From NCBI RefSeq assembly GCF_019655855.1, contig NZ_BPFX01000004.1, forward strand, positions 186,001 through 250,000: DNA of 64,000 bases, read 5' to 3'. Positions within the stretch are counted from its first letter, which is position 1, and each line of letters opens with the position of its first letter. This stretch comes from Pseudomonas paralcaligenes. GTDB lineage: Bacteria; Pseudomonadota; Gammaproteobacteria; Pseudomonadales; Pseudomonadaceae. The notes under the pieces were generated by a model that did not search any database, was not told where the DNA came from, and worked only from the letters and a program-made list of their open reading frames with translations. Made by a program: the position numbers and the translations under genes. Shown piece by piece: positions 1-11,320 of this stretch.

Positions 1-1755
1 CTTGGCCATGATGTGCGCCGGCTTGCCCTCGCTGGCGAACTGCGCCTCGCGGGCGATCATGTCGAGCAGGGTCTTCTTCAGGGTGAAGGGCGCGTGCAGC
101 AGCTTCTTCATGCGCAGGGTCTTGCCCATGCCGATCAGCTGGTTGAACAGCTTGGACACGTCCTCGCCCAGCGCCTCGTCGGCGGTCAGCAGGCTGTAGT
201 CGGTGTACAGCTTGGCGTTGCCGGCGTGGTAGTTGCCGGTGCCGAGGTGGGCATAGCGGCGCAGCTCGCCGTTCTCGCGGCGCAAGATCAGCATCATCTT
301 GGCGTGGGTCTTGAAGCCGACCACGCCGTAGATCACCACGGCGCCGGCGGCCTGCAGGCGGCTGGCCAGCTGCAGGTTGGATTCCTCGTCGAAGCGCGCG
401 CGCAGCTCGATCACCGCGGTGACCTCCTTGCCGTTGCGCGCCGCTTCCACCAGGGCGTCGACGATCTCCGAGTTGGCGCCGGAGCGGTACAGGGTCTGCT
501 TGATCGCCAGCACGCTGGGGTCCTTGGCGGCCTGGCGCAGCAGGTCGATCACCGGGGTGAAGGACTCGAACGGGTGCATCAGCAGGATGTCCTGCTTGCC
601 GACCACGCTGAAGATGTTCTCGGCGTTCTGCAGCAGCTTGGGGATCACCGGGGTGAAGGAGGTGTGCTGCAGCTCCGGGTGGCTCTCCAGCCCGGTGATG
701 CTGAACAGGCGGGTCAGGTTGACCGGGCCGTTGACCCGGTACAGCTCGTTCTCGCTGAGGTTGAACTGCTTGAGCAGGAAGTCCGACAGGTGCTTGGGGC
801 AGGTGTCGGCCACTTCCAGGCGCACGGCGTCGCCGTAGCGGCGGCTGAACAGCTCGCCGCGCAGGGCGCGGGCCAGGTCTTCGACGTCCTCGGCGTCCAC
901 CGAGAGGTCGGCGTTGCGGGTCAGGCGGAACTGGTAGCAGCCCTTCACGCTCATGCCGTGGAACAGGTCGTCGGCGTGGGCGTGGATCATCGACGACAGG
1001 AACACATAGTTGTCCCCCGCCCCGCCCACTTCCTCGGGCACCCGGATGATGCGCGGCAGCAGGCGCGGCGCCGGGATGATGGCCAGGCCGGAGTCGCGGC
1101 CGAAGGCGTCGACGCCCTCCAGCTCGACGATGAAGTTGAGGCTCTTGTTCACCAGCAGCGGGAACGGGTGGGTCGGGTCGAGGCCGATGGGGGTGATGAT
1201 CGGCGCGATCTCGTCACGGAAGTAGCGGCGCACCCAGGTCTTCAGCTTGGTGGTCCAGTGGCGGCGGCGGATGAAGTTGATCTGGTGCTTGGCCAGCGCC
1301 GGCAGCAGCACGTCGTTGAGCAGCGCGTACTGGCGCTCGACCTGCTCGTGGGCGATCTCGGAGATGCGCGACAGCACCTGGCTGGGCAGCAGGCCGTCGG
1401 CGCCGGCCTGTTCGCGGGCGAAATTGATCTGTTTCTTCAGGCCGGCGACGCGGATTTCGAAGAACTCGTCGAGGTTGCTGGAGAAGATCAGCAGGAACTT
1501 GAGCCGCTCGAGCAGCGGGTAGGACTCATCCAGCGCCTGCTCCAGCACGCGGATGTTGAACTGCAGCTGGGACAGCTCGCGATGGATGTACAGGCTGCTG
1601 TCGTCCAGGCCCGGGATCGGCGGCGGCGGCGCGGGGGCCGGTTCCGGCTCGGGCGCGGGGGCGACCACCTCGGCCACGACTTCCTCCGGCGCCTGGGGCT
1701 CGACCTCGAGCTGGGCGTCGGCGATCTGGGTCTTGCTGAGTCCCTCGGTATTCAT
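1..1755 (-). CDS. ppk: Polyphosphate kinase 1 (3' end cut by window edge)
   Basis: Makes inorganic polyphosphate reversibly from the gamma-phosphate of ATP, acting at the cytoplasmic face of the membrane. 585 codons are visible from an ATG at 1755; the C-terminus lies outside the window. Residues 1-48 are a Pro/Ala/Glu-rich tail, and the conserved PPK1 N-terminal and middle domains follow ([15 protein letters not shown] near 100, [13 protein letters not shown] later). The motif GFKTHAKMM carries H484, which corresponds to the autophosphorylated histidine of E. coli PPK (H435) once the longer N-terminus is allowed for. It lies 22 bases downstream of hemB on the same strand, so the two are probably co-transcribed, as is usual in Pseudomonas. 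Identification is secure. Confidence 0.95.
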   Translation of the reverse strand, partial: MNTEGLSKTQIADAQLEVEPQAPEEVVAEVVAPAPEPEPAPAPPPPIPGLDDSSLYIHRELSQLQFNIRVLEQALDESYPLLERLKFLLIFSSNLDEFFEIRVAGLKKQINFAREQAGADGLLPSQVLSRISEIAHEQVERQYALLNDVLLPALAKHQINFIRRRHWTTKLKTWVRRYFRDEIAPIITPIGLDPTHPFPLLVNKSLNFIVELEGVDAFGRDSGLAIIPAPRLLPRIIRVPEEVGGAGDNYVFLSSMIHAHADDLFHGMSVKGCYQFRLTRNADLSVDAEDVEDLARALRGELFSRRYGDAVRLEVADTCPKHLSDFLLKQFNLSENELYRVNGPVNLTRLFSITGLESHPELQHTSFTPVIPKLLQNAENIFSVVGKQDILLMHPFESFTPVIDLLRQAAKDPSVLAIKQTLYRSGANSEIVDALVEAARNGKEVTAVIELRARFDEESNLQLASRLQAAGAVVIYGVVGFKTHAKMMLILRRENGELRRYAHLGTGNYHAGNAKLYTDYSLLTADEALGEDVSKLFNQLIGMGKTLRMKKLLHAPFTLKKTLLDMIAREAQFASEGKPAHIMAK

Positions 1756-1777
1756 GCCTTGCTTCCCTGGGGCGGCT

Positions 1778-4137
<2,360 letters not shown>

Positions 4138-4183
4138 GGTTCGGCACGGTGCGGTTGACCTAAGCTGATCCTAGACCCGCCCG

Positions 4184-4206
4184 ACCCGCCGCTCGCGGCG
4201 GCGGGT
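4184..4206. terminator. GC-rich hairpin in the divergent region before elbB
   Basis: A perfect 9-bp inverted repeat (ACCCGCCGC / GCGGCGGGT) with a 5-base loop lies between two divergently transcribed genes. There is no T-run on either side, so it is not a convincing intrinsic terminator. It may be a regulatory or REP-like hairpin. Confidence 0.3.
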
Positions 4207-4299
4207 GCCAGCCCATGTGGCATTTGACGACAGGCAGTCGCTCGACGCTGTCGCGGGCTATCGGACACAATGAAGCATCGAGTCCCTCTGGAGAAAAGC

Positions 4300-4965
4300 A
4301 TGCACAAACGAGTCGCGGTCATCCTTTCCGGCTGTGGCGTCTACGACGGCGCGGAAATCCACGAAAGCGTCATCACCCTGCTGCGCCTGGACCAGCGCGG
4401 CGCCCAGGTCCAGTGCTTCGCCCCCAACATCGCGCAGATGCATGTGATCAACCACCTCACCGGCGAGGAAATGCCGGAGACCCGCAACGTGCTCACCGAG
4501 GCCGCGCGCATCGCCCGCGGCGACGTGCTGGACGTGCGCGAACTGAAGGTCGACCAGTTCGACGCACTGATCCTGCCGGGCGGCTTCGGCGTCGCCAAGA
4601 ACCTCTCCAACTTCGCCGTGGAAGGCGCCAACTGCAGCGTCCAGCCGGACGTGCTGGCCGCCGCCCAGGCCTTCGCCCAGGCCGGCAAGCCGGTGGGGCT
4701 GATCTGCATCTCCCCCGCCCTGGCGGCGAAGATCTACGGCGAAGGCGTGGTCTGCACCCTGGGCGCCGAGGACGACCCGGCCGTGGAGGGCCTCAAGGCC
4801 ATGGGCGGCCGCCATGCCGAGTGCGTGGTGGAAGACATCGTCGAGGACCCCGAGCGCAAGCTGGTCAGCACCCCGGCCTACATGCTGGCCGAATCCATCG
4901 CCCAGGCCGCGTCCGGCATCAACAAGCTGGTCGACCGCGTGCTGGAGCTGACCCAGCCGCAGTAG
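4300..4965 (+). CDS. elbB: ElbB-family glyoxalase / DJ-1-like isoprenoid-associated protein
   Basis: A 221-residue member of the DJ-1/PfpI superfamily closely resembling E. coli ElbB throughout: VILSGCGVYDG at the N-terminus, INHLTGEEMPETRNVL, LILPGGFGVAKNLSNFA and AYMLAESIAQAASGI. The E. coli protein has weak glyoxalase activity and was linked to isoprenoid synthesis. The nucleophile-elbow cysteine is in the segment GLICISPA, where E. coli has CIAPA. I chose the ATG at 4300 over the one at 4270 because CTGGAGAAAAGC gives a good ribosome binding site six bases before it and the product then starts at the conserved first strand. Confidence 0.88.
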   Translation: MHKRVAVILSGCGVYDGAEIHESVITLLRLDQRGAQVQCFAPNIAQMHVINHLTGEEMPETRNVLTEAARIARGDVLDVRELKVDQFDALILPGGFGVAKNLSNFAVEGANCSVQPDVLAAAQAFAQAGKPVGLICISPALAAKIYGEGVVCTLGAEDDPAVEGLKAMGGRHAECVVEDIVEDPERKLVSTPAYMLAESIAQAASGINKLVDRVLELTQPQ

Positions 4966-4983
4966 CCCGCAGAAGCGATCGGT

Positions 4984-5004
4984 GCGCCCTACCCCGTAGG
5001 GCGC
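4984..5004. terminator. Hairpin between convergent elbB and cyaA
   Basis: A 9-bp perfect stem (GCGCCCTAC / GTAGGGCGC) with loop CCC lies between the stop codons of two convergent genes. No T-run follows. The outer bases resemble the arms of the larger inverted repeat at 20255-20304, so it may belong to the same intergenic repeat family and double as a bidirectional terminator. Confidence 0.45.
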
Positions 5005-5021
5005 GCCGTAGCCTCGCCGCC

Positions 5022-7886
5022 TCAGGCGCTCTGCAACGCCCTGTTCAACGCCCCTTCCAGTTCCGCCTTGTAGCGCAGGTAGTGGATGGTCTGCGCCTGG
5101 CCGTCGCCCAGCACCCGCGACAGGTCGAGGTCGGTGATGTAGCAGGGATAACGCTCCGCGCCCCGGCGCTGGGCCAGGATGTGGCGGGCCACGGCGCCGA
5201 ACAGCTCGGCGCCGTATTCCAGTTCGGAAAACTCCCGGTGGTTGCAGTACAGGGTGACGTGCGCCCGCCCGCCATCCGCCGGCTCGACGATGGCCTGCAC
5301 GTCGTAGAACGAATGGCTGGCGGTCGCCGGCGGCGGCGCGCGGCGCTCCAGATGGCGGGCGCGCTGCGGCGGCGCCGGCAGCACCTCGTAGAACAGCACT
5401 TCCAGTGCAGCCGGCGGCAGCGGACTGTCCAGCGGCAGCAGCGCGTTGCGCCGGTACAGCACCGACTGCAGGAAGCGCTGCAGCGGCGTCAGCAGGCTCT
5501 GCTCGTCGCGGAACGGCAGGCGTTGGCGCCACAGGGCGTTGAACTCGTCCAGCAGCGTCAGCTCGGCCTGCTCGCCGTCCACCCGGTAGAACACCTGGAT
5601 GCACTGCGGCCGGCCCAGCGGCAGGATCAGCGCCAGGTCCTCGCCCTCCAGGGCATGGCGGTCCAGGTGCAGCGGGCTGTAGGCAGCCTGCTCCTCGCCC
5701 AGGTGCTCGATCAGGCTCGGCAGGTCGCTCAGGGCCGCGTGGCTGACCTGGCCCGGCAGCAGTTCGAGGACGTGGTAGCGCTGCTGCACCTGCAGCAGGT
5801 AGCGGCTGTTGGGCACGTCGCCCAGGCTGGACAAGGCGTCCTGGAACAGTTCCTCGACCCGCTGGGCGATGGCCTGGGCGCGGTTGCGGCAGAAGCAGCG
5901 CACCTTCAGGCTGGGGCGGCGGCCGCCTTCCGGCAGCGCGTTGAGGTAGTCGCGCAGGCAGTCGAGCAGGGCATGCGGCCCGTCGTAACGGCTGACCATC
6001 AGCTCGTTCCAGCTGTTCAGGCTGATCTGGTCGAGGGTCAGCACCAGGTTCTCGCGCACGCCGGAGTAGCCCAGCGAGTCGGTGCGCCCGGTGGTCAGGT
6101 GCACGTTGAGCTGGCTGTGGGCCTTGAGCGGGTCGATGCCGACGTTGACCAGCAGCAGCACCTCGGCGGGCTCGGCGGCGTGCAGCAGGGAGTCCTCGTT
6201 CACCGGCGGCAACGGCAGCGGCACGCTCTGCTGCAGGCTGCCGAGCAGGCTGGACAGCTCGAACTCGGTCAGGTCGCTGTCGCCGGGGTGCAGCGACAGC
6301 CGCGTGCTGGGGTCGATCACGCCGTTGCGGTGGCACCAGGCGAGCAGCTCGACCAGGTGGCGGGCGCGCTTGAGCGGCGCGAAGTCCGGCCACTCCTGGT
6401 TGTTCAGGCTGCCTTGGTAGAGGCCCCACTGGGTCTCCCCTTCCGCCTCCGGGCTGGGGCTGCGCACCAGGGTCAGGGTGTCCTCGGCCAGGTCCGGTGC
6501 AATGCCCGGGTTGATGAACTCGATCTTGCCCGCCTTGCGCTCGAAGGCGGCGTACAGGCGCCGGCCGAGCACGCCGAGGTCGCGGTTGTTGAGCGGGCTG
6601 GCGGCCTGTTCGTTGCGGGCGAACTGGGACAGGAAGCGGTAGCTGTAGGTCAGCTCGTTGACCAGCGCCCGGCGCTCGGCGCTGACCTGGCGCACCTTCC
6701 ACTGGCTGCGGCTGTCGAGCATGGCCAGCTCGCGCTGGCTCCAGTGCCACTCGCCGGTGAGGCGCTCGAACAGCAGGCGCTGCCAGCTCTTGGCGCGCTG
6801 CCGCGGCGGCACGCTGAGCTTCTTGCCGACCTTGAGGTAGAGGCAGCGGCGGATCAGTTCCAGGCGTTCCAGCTCGCCGCGGGCGGTGAGGTATTCCTCC
6901 AGCCGGCGGTACACCACGATGTAGGGGTCCAGCTCGTCCAGGTCCAGGCGATTGGCGTACACCGCCTTCTTGAAGCGCAGGCTCAGGCACTCGACCTGGG
7001 GGTGCTCGCTGGCGTAGACCTCGGTCAGCAGCAGCTTGAGCACCGACTTGTAGGGCGAGTCGATGCCCTTGAACAGCTGCCACATGCCGGCGCCGATGAA
7101 CTCTCCCGGCGGGATGCGCGCCAGGTGGCCCAGGTCCAGCACCTCGTCAGCGCGGACGAAGCGCTTGCTCAGCAGGGCGTGGGTATAGCCGCGGTAGTTG
7201 GCCTCCTCGTACACCGGCACCAGCCACCACAGCGGCGTGCGCCCGCCGAGCCAGATGGCGGTGCGGTAGAACTCGTCGAGCAGCAGGTAGTGCTGGGTGG
7301 TGCCGCAGTCGTCGGAGGTCAGCTGCGCCTCGCGGTCGCCCTGGGTGTAGCGCGCCGGGTCGATCAGGAAGCAGTGCACCTCGGCGCCCTGGGTGGCGGC
7401 CCAGGCTTCCAGCAGGTCGCACTTGCGGCGCAGCTCGGCCAGGGCGCGAGGGTCCAGCTCGGGGTCGTGGCACACCCACAGGTCCATGTCGCTCTGTTCG
7501 GCCTGGGCCACGGTGCCCAGGCTGCCCATCAGGAACAGGCCGTGGATCGGCGTCGGCGGCTTGCCGACCAGCGGACCGCCGCGGCGCGCCTTGTAGGTGA
7601 AGGAGCGGGTAAGGCGCTGGGCCTCGGCGAGCAGCTCGTCACTCGGATCGAAGCCGGACAGCCCCGCTGGTGCGCTGGCCGAGACGTAGCCCGGCAACAG
7701 CGGGTGGTTCACATGGAATAGCAGCGGCAGCAGCTTGAGCACCAGCTGCTGGCGCGTCGACAGCCCCTGCATGGCCCGGTCCAGGCGCCCGCCGTTGATC
7801 TTCAGGAAGCGCGCGCGCAGCTGCGCCATGACCTTGCGGTCGATGCCGTCTGCAATGTCCGGGCGGATTTCCTGGGTGCGCGTCAT
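5022..7886 (-). CDS. cyaA: Class I adenylate cyclase
   Basis: Makes cyclic AMP from ATP in the cytoplasm; in P. aeruginosa CyaA is one of the sources of cAMP for Vfr. The protein has 954 residues. The N-terminal half holds the class I catalytic signature GSLGTVAQAEQSDMDLWVCH (121-140), with the nucleotidyltransferase-type G-S and D133/D135. The C-terminal half is the family's long regulatory region. The start at 7886 begins MTRTQEIRPDIADGIDRK, typical of Pseudomonas CyaA. It is convergent with elbB and ends 57 bases from it. Confidence 0.94.
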   Translation of the reverse strand: MTRTQEIRPDIADGIDRKVMAQLRARFLKINGGRLDRAMQGLSTRQQLVLKLLPLLFHVNHPLLPGYVSASAPAGLSGFDPSDELLAEAQRLTRSFTYKARRGGPLVGKPPTPIHGLFLMGSLGTVAQAEQSDMDLWVCHDPELDPRALAELRRKCDLLEAWAATQGAEVHCFLIDPARYTQGDREAQLTSDDCGTTQHYLLLDEFYRTAIWLGGRTPLWWLVPVYEEANYRGYTHALLSKRFVRADEVLDLGHLARIPPGEFIGAGMWQLFKGIDSPYKSVLKLLLTEVYASEHPQVECLSLRFKKAVYANRLDLDELDPYIVVYRRLEEYLTARGELERLELIRRCLYLKVGKKLSVPPRQRAKSWQRLLFERLTGEWHWSQRELAMLDSRSQWKVRQVSAERRALVNELTYSYRFLSQFARNEQAASPLNNRDLGVLGRRLYAAFERKAGKIEFINPGIAPDLAEDTLTLVRSPSPEAEGETQWGLYQGSLNNQEWPDFAPLKRARHLVELLAWCHRNGVIDPSTRLSLHPGDSDLTEFELSSLLGSLQQSVPLPLPPVNEDSLLHAAEPAEVLLLVNVGIDPLKAHSQLNVHLTTGRTDSLGYSGVRENLVLTLDQISLNSWNELMVSRYDGPHALLDCLRDYLNALPEGGRRPSLKVRCFCRNRAQAIAQRVEELFQDALSSLGDVPNSRYLLQVQQRYHVLELLPGQVSHAALSDLPSLIEHLGEEQAAYSPLHLDRHALEGEDLALILPLGRPQCIQVFYRVDGEQAELTLLDEFNALWRQRLPFRDEQSLLTPLQRFLQSVLYRRNALLPLDSPLPPAALEVLFYEVLPAPPQRARHLERRAPPPATASHSFYDVQAIVEPADGGRAHVTLYCNHREFSELEYGAELFGAVARHILAQRRGAERYPCYITDLDLSRVLGDGQAQTIHYLRYKAELEGALNRALQSA

Positions 7887-7962
7887 GTACTGCTCGAAGC
7901 GTGGATGGCCGCAAGACTACCAGCGCACAGGGCGCCTGGCAGCTGTTCATGACCAGTGTATC

Positions 7963-7981
7963 GGCGGCGGCCGGCCGCCGC
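7963..7981. repeat. GC palindrome upstream of cyaA
   Basis: A near-perfect palindrome (CGGCGGCCGGCCGCCG core) lies in the 151-base gap between the cyaA start and the small gene upstream. It could end the upstream unit or act as an operator. No T-run is present and the role is unknown. Confidence 0.3.
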
Positions 7982-8037
7982 TGAAGGGAAGCGGCCGGGG
8001 GCCGTCCGCCGTCGGGCGGGACGACCCTCGCGAGGAA

Positions 8038-8280
8038 TCAGGCGGGCTGCGGGCAGAGGATGGTCAGCAGCGCCTGGGCATGCTCGGCGGCGTCCAGCCC
8101 CAGGCTGGTCAGGTAGCCGCCGTCCGCCTGGGTGACCAGGCCCTTCTCGTGCAGGCGGGTGATGGCCGCCTGCGCGCGCGAGGAGGCGTTGTTGTGCACC
8201 TTGAGCCCCTCCTGGTGGTTGTCGAGGTTGTACAGGGCGAGGATTTCCAGTTCCGCGATCAGTTCCGGGGTGTAGGCCAT
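8038..8280 (-). CDS. TIGR02647-type small DNA-binding-like protein
   Basis: An 80-residue protein matching the small conserved TIGR02647 family of Pseudomonas and relatives. MAYTPELIAELEILALYNL is followed by a winged-helix-like segment (AQAAITRLHEKGLVTQADGGYLTSLG). The fold suggests DNA binding, but no function is established. Its start lies 22 bases inside the 3' end of the periplasmic binding protein gene upstream, so the two are translationally coupled. Confidence 0.75.
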   Translation of the reverse strand: MAYTPELIAELEILALYNLDNHQEGLKVHNNASSRAQAAITRLHEKGLVTQADGGYLTSLGLDAAEHAQALLTILCPQPA

Positions 8281-9104
8281 GTCTGCTCCGCTTTCTTGTT
8301 ATGGGAGTGGGTGTTCCAGAGTGTAGCGTCCGAGGCGCGGTTCGCCGCGCCGTCGTGATGCCAGCGTTCGAGAATCCGCCGGTAGCGGTCGTCGGCGCGG
8401 ATACGCCGCATGCCCTCGTCGAAGCGCTGCTGCAGCAGCTCCGCGCTCGGGTGGTGGCGGGAGAAGCTGAGGTACAGCTGCGGCTGGTGGACGGTGGCGA
8501 CGGGCACGAAGCGCCCCTGCAGCTCGGCGTGCTGCTGGAACAGCGCCTGGGCGGTGCCGCGGAAGGCCACGGTGTAGTCCACCCGCCCCCGCTCCAGCAT
8601 GAGGAAGCCGTTGAGGTCACGGCGCACCGGCACGCGCACGGGGCGCTGGTCGCTGTCGAAGCGGCTGCCGTACTCGTAGCCGATGGTCACCGCCACCCGC
8701 TGGCCGGCCAGGGCCTCGGGCGACTCCACCGGCGCGGCGCCGGCCCTCGCCCAGAGCAGGATGTCGTCGCTGAACAGGGCCTCGCTGGGCAGCCGGTATT
8801 CGGCGACGATGCGGGCATCGGGCGAGGTGTTGAAGCAGCCGGCCAGCTGGCCGGTGCGGGTCAGCTCCATGCAGCGGGCGTAGGGATAGGGCAGCAGCTC
8901 GATGCGGGTATCGCTGGCGGCGAAGGCGGCGCGCACGATGTCGACCGACAGTCCCTGGACCTGGCCGTCGCGGTAGGCGGTGAAGGGATACCAGTCATCC
9001 TCGGCGCCGATGTTGTAGACCTCCTCCGCCCGGGCTGCCGGGGCCAGGAGCAGCAGGGCCAGCAGGCAGGCCGCCGGAGAAAGAGTCCATACGCGTAAGT
9101 CCAA
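8259..9104 (-). CDS. Periplasmic solute-binding protein, family 3 (amino-acid type)
   Basis: An extracellular solute-binding protein (SBP_bac_3). A hydrophobic signal peptide ends at LAPAARAEE and is followed by the typical first strand EDDWYPFTAYRDGQVQGLSV. The C-terminal motif RADDRYRRILERW is standard for the family. No permease or ATPase gene is nearby, so it may be an orphan sensor or binding protein. No in-frame ATG or GTG precedes the signal peptide. A TTG at 9104 gives the more usual short signal peptide; a TTG at 9134 is an alternative adding ten residues. Confidence 0.75.
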   Translation of the reverse strand: MDLRVWTLSPAACLLALLLLAPAARAEEVYNIGAEDDWYPFTAYRDGQVQGLSVDIVRAAFAASDTRIELLPYPYARCMELTRTGQLAGCFNTSPDARIVAEYRLPSEALFSDDILLWARAGAAPVESPEALAGQRVAVTIGYEYGSRFDSDQRPVRVPVRRDLNGFLMLERGRVDYTVAFRGTAQALFQQHAELQGRFVPVATVHQPQLYLSFSRHHPSAELLQQRFDEGMRRIRADDRYRRILERWHHDGAANRASDATLWNTHSHNKKAEQTWPTPRN

Positions 9105-9182
9105 GATGCACCCGCCGGAACTGGATGCGGTCAACTTAGCAGCCGCATCGCGCCGACGGAATAGACCTTGGTCAAACGCGGG

Positions 9183-9455
9183 TCATTCCTCCGGCAGGGT
9201 CGGCAGGGCGCGCAGCATCTGCTCGTAGCCGTCGCGGTCGAAGGGGCGGTCCTCGCGCAGCATGGTGTCGATCTCGTGGGCGAGCACCAGGGCCATCAGT
9301 TCGAGGATCTCCTCGCGCTCGTAGCCGACCAGGGTCAGCTTGTTGTAGACGGCCTTGGCCGCCGGCGGATCGTCCGCCTCGAGCTGGTTCTCGATGGCCT
9401 GGACCAGGGTGGCCTCGGCGAAGGCTTCTTCGTCGTTGTCGTCGTGTTCGCTCAT
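9183..9455 (-). CDS. Conserved hypothetical acidic protein, 90 aa
   Basis: A 90-residue acidic protein with two helical stretches (ATLVQAIENQLEADDPPAAKAVYNKL and ILELMALVLAHEIDTMLRE). I do not recognise a named domain; proteins like this are common beside GST genes in Pseudomonas. The ATG at 9455 has the ribosome binding site AAGGAGCCGCC, so the longer upstream frame is not used. It is divergent from the GST gene. Confidence 0.7.
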   Translation of the reverse strand: MSEHDDNDEEAFAEATLVQAIENQLEADDPPAAKAVYNKLTLVGYEREEILELMALVLAHEIDTMLREDRPFDRDGYEQMLRALPTLPEE

Positions 9456-9585
9456 GGCGGCTCCTTGATAGCAGGCCGGCAGTGTGCCACGGCCAGGTGA
9501 AGGTCGCGCCATTCAGCCGTCTGATGGAGCGCCGGGCGGAAGCCGGCCGGGCTATAAAGAGCCTTTCCCTGCCCGGTACGGACTC

Positions 9586-10245
9586 ATGCTCAGACTCCAC
9601 GGCTTCGCCGTCAGCAACTACTACAACATGGTTCACCTGGCCCTGCTGGAGAAGGGGCTCGCATTCGAGACGGCCACCGTCTACGGCAACCAGGACGAGG
9701 CCTTCCTCGCCATCAGCCCGCGCGGCAAGGTGCCGGTGCTGGAGACCGAGCACGGCTACATCAGCGAGACCAGCGCCATCCTCGACTACCTGGAAGAACT
9801 CGGCGAAGGCCGCCCGCTGCTGCCGGACACACCCTACGAACGGGCCCAGGTGCGCGCGCTGGTCAAGGAGATCGAGCTGTACATCGAGCTGCCGGCGCGC
9901 ACCTGCTACCCGGAGGCGTTCTTCCGCAACCCGGTGGATGCGGCGATCAAGGACAAGGCCCGCGCCGAGCTGCAGGCCGGCATCGCCACGCTCAAGCGCC
10001 ACGGCCGCTTCGCGCCCTACGCCGCGGGCGAGCGGTTCAGCCTGGCCGACCTGTACTTCCTCTACAGCGTCGACCTGGCCGAGGTGGTGGCGAGCCGCGT
10101 GCTCGGCTTCGAGCTGCTGGAGGACTTTCCCGCCGCCCGCGACCTGCTCGCACGACTGCAGGAAAACCCGCACGTGCAGGCTATCGCGGCGGAGAAGGCG
10201 GCCGGCATGGCCGGCTTCATGGCCTTCCTCAAGAGCAAGGCCTGA
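9586..10245 (+). CDS. Glutathione S-transferase family protein
   Basis: A 219-residue soluble GST. The thioredoxin-like N-terminal domain (MLRLHGFAVSNYYNMVHLALLEKGL) contains the cis-proline motif GKVPVLE and the glutathione-contacting TSAILDYLEE segment. The all-helical C-terminal domain follows (FSLADLYFLYSVDLAEV). The start is the ATG at 9586, about 30 bases after a TATAAA box; the longer upstream frame overlaps the divergent gene. The substrate is unknown. Confidence 0.86.
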   Translation: MLRLHGFAVSNYYNMVHLALLEKGLAFETATVYGNQDEAFLAISPRGKVPVLETEHGYISETSAILDYLEELGEGRPLLPDTPYERAQVRALVKEIELYIELPARTCYPEAFFRNPVDAAIKDKARAELQAGIATLKRHGRFAPYAAGERFSLADLYFLYSVDLAEVVASRVLGFELLEDFPAARDLLARLQENPHVQAIAAEKAAGMAGFMAFLKSKA

Positions 10246-10252
10246 GCAGCCC

Positions 10253-10732
10253 CTAACCTGCGGCGAAGTCGACCAGGGCCTGGCCGGTCAGCCGGTAGGT
10301 GGTCCACTCGTCCTGCGGACGGGCGCCGAAGGAGCGGTAGAAGTCGATGGCCGGCTGGTTCCAGTCCAGCACCGACCACTCGAAACGGCCGCAGCCGCGC
10401 TCCACGGCGATCCGCGCCAGGTGCCGCAGCAGCGCCTTGCCGGCTCCGCAGCCGCGCTGGGCCGGGTCGACATAGAGGTCTTCCAGGTACAGGCCGTGTT
10501 TGCCCAGCCAGGTGGAATAGTTGAAGAAGTACACGGCGTAGCCGATCGGCTCGCCGTCGCGCTCGCAGATCAGCGCGTGGCTGGTGCTGCCCTCGCCGAA
10601 CAGGCTATCGCGCAGGCCGGCGGCGTCGGTCTTCACCTCGTGCTCGGCCTTTTCATAGATGGCCAGGTCGATGATCAGGCGCAGGATCAGCTCGGCATCG
10701 GCGGCCGTGGCGGGACGGATGTGCAGGGACAT
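10253..10732 (-). CDS. GNAT family N-acetyltransferase
   Basis: A 159-residue GNAT fold: IRPATAADAELILRLI at the start, acetyl-CoA loop QRGCGAGKALLRHLARIA near 92-109, and WNQPAIDFYRSFGAR in motif B. It resembles the diamine/polyamine acetyltransferase (SpeG/SAT-like) branch (YFFNYSTWLGKHGLYLEDLYV), so an amine substrate is plausible but not proven. It is convergent with the GST gene, with only seven bases between stop codons. Confidence 0.82.
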   Translation of the reverse strand: MSLHIRPATAADAELILRLIIDLAIYEKAEHEVKTDAAGLRDSLFGEGSTSHALICERDGEPIGYAVYFFNYSTWLGKHGLYLEDLYVDPAQRGCGAGKALLRHLARIAVERGCGRFEWSVLDWNQPAIDFYRSFGARPQDEWTTYRLTGQALVDFAAG

Positions 10733-10764
10733 GCGGGATCTCTCGAAGATGAATGAAGGGGTCG

Positions 10765-11319
10765 CTAGCGGCCCGGCAGGCTCGCCAGGAAGCGCTCGAC
10801 GGCCCGGCGCGAGTCCAGCCGCACGTAGTGCCGGGACGGCGGTGACGTACGCATTTCCTCGCCGTAGCGCTGCCGGTAGATCGGGTGGCGGGTCCAGGCC
10901 CAGGCCAGGATCGACTGCTCGGGGGTGAGGCGGAACAGGTTGGCCCAGCGCTCGCGGTTGCCGTTCCACAGGGTCTGGCGCAGCACCAGGCGCTTGAGCG
11001 TGCGCGGGATCAGCTGGCGCATCACCGCCGCCCGCGGCAGGTCCAGCCAGATCACCATGTCCGCCCGCTCCAGCACCTGCGGGCGCACCGCGGAATAGCT
11101 GCCTTCCACCACCCAGCCCTCGCCCTCCAGGGCCTCGCCGACCACCTGCTTGAACTGCTCGGTGGGCAGCGGCTGCCAGCCGGGCTGGTGGTACAGGGCG
11201 TCCAGCTCCACGTGGCGGTAGCCCAGCTGCCGGGCCAGCCGGCGCGACAGGGTGGTCTTGCCCGAGCCCGAGCAGCCGACCACCGAGATGCGCCGACCCG
11301 GCGCCAGCGCCTCGCTCAT
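10765..11319 (-). CDS. P-loop kinase, adenylate-kinase-like (DNA topology modulation FlaR type)
   Basis: A 184-residue NMP-kinase-like protein. A Walker A loop GCSGSGKTTLSRRLA lies close to the N-terminus, the NMP-binding segment is HVELDALYHQPGWQP, and there is an arginine-rich LID. This architecture is often annotated as adenylate kinase or FlaR-like topology modulation protein. The true substrate is not known. It starts at 11319, next to the argH stop codon, suggesting co-transcription with argH. Confidence 0.75.
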   Translation of the reverse strand: MSEALAPGRRISVVGCSGSGKTTLSRRLARQLGYRHVELDALYHQPGWQPLPTEQFKQVVGEALEGEGWVVEGSYSAVRPQVLERADMVIWLDLPRAAVMRQLIPRTLKRLVLRQTLWNGNRERWANLFRLTPEQSILAWAWTRHPIYRQRYGEEMRTSPPSRHYVRLDSRRAVERFLASLPGR

Positions 11320-11320
11320 C

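Noticed and set aside
4223..4260. Possible sigma70 promoter (TTGACG ... CTATCG) for elbB
   Set aside because: The spacing between the boxes is about 28 bases, too long for sigma70.
4215..7721. A 1168-codon plus-strand frame running through elbB and opposite cyaA
   Set aside because: No domain is visible and it conflicts with two well-identified genes; it is a composition artefact.
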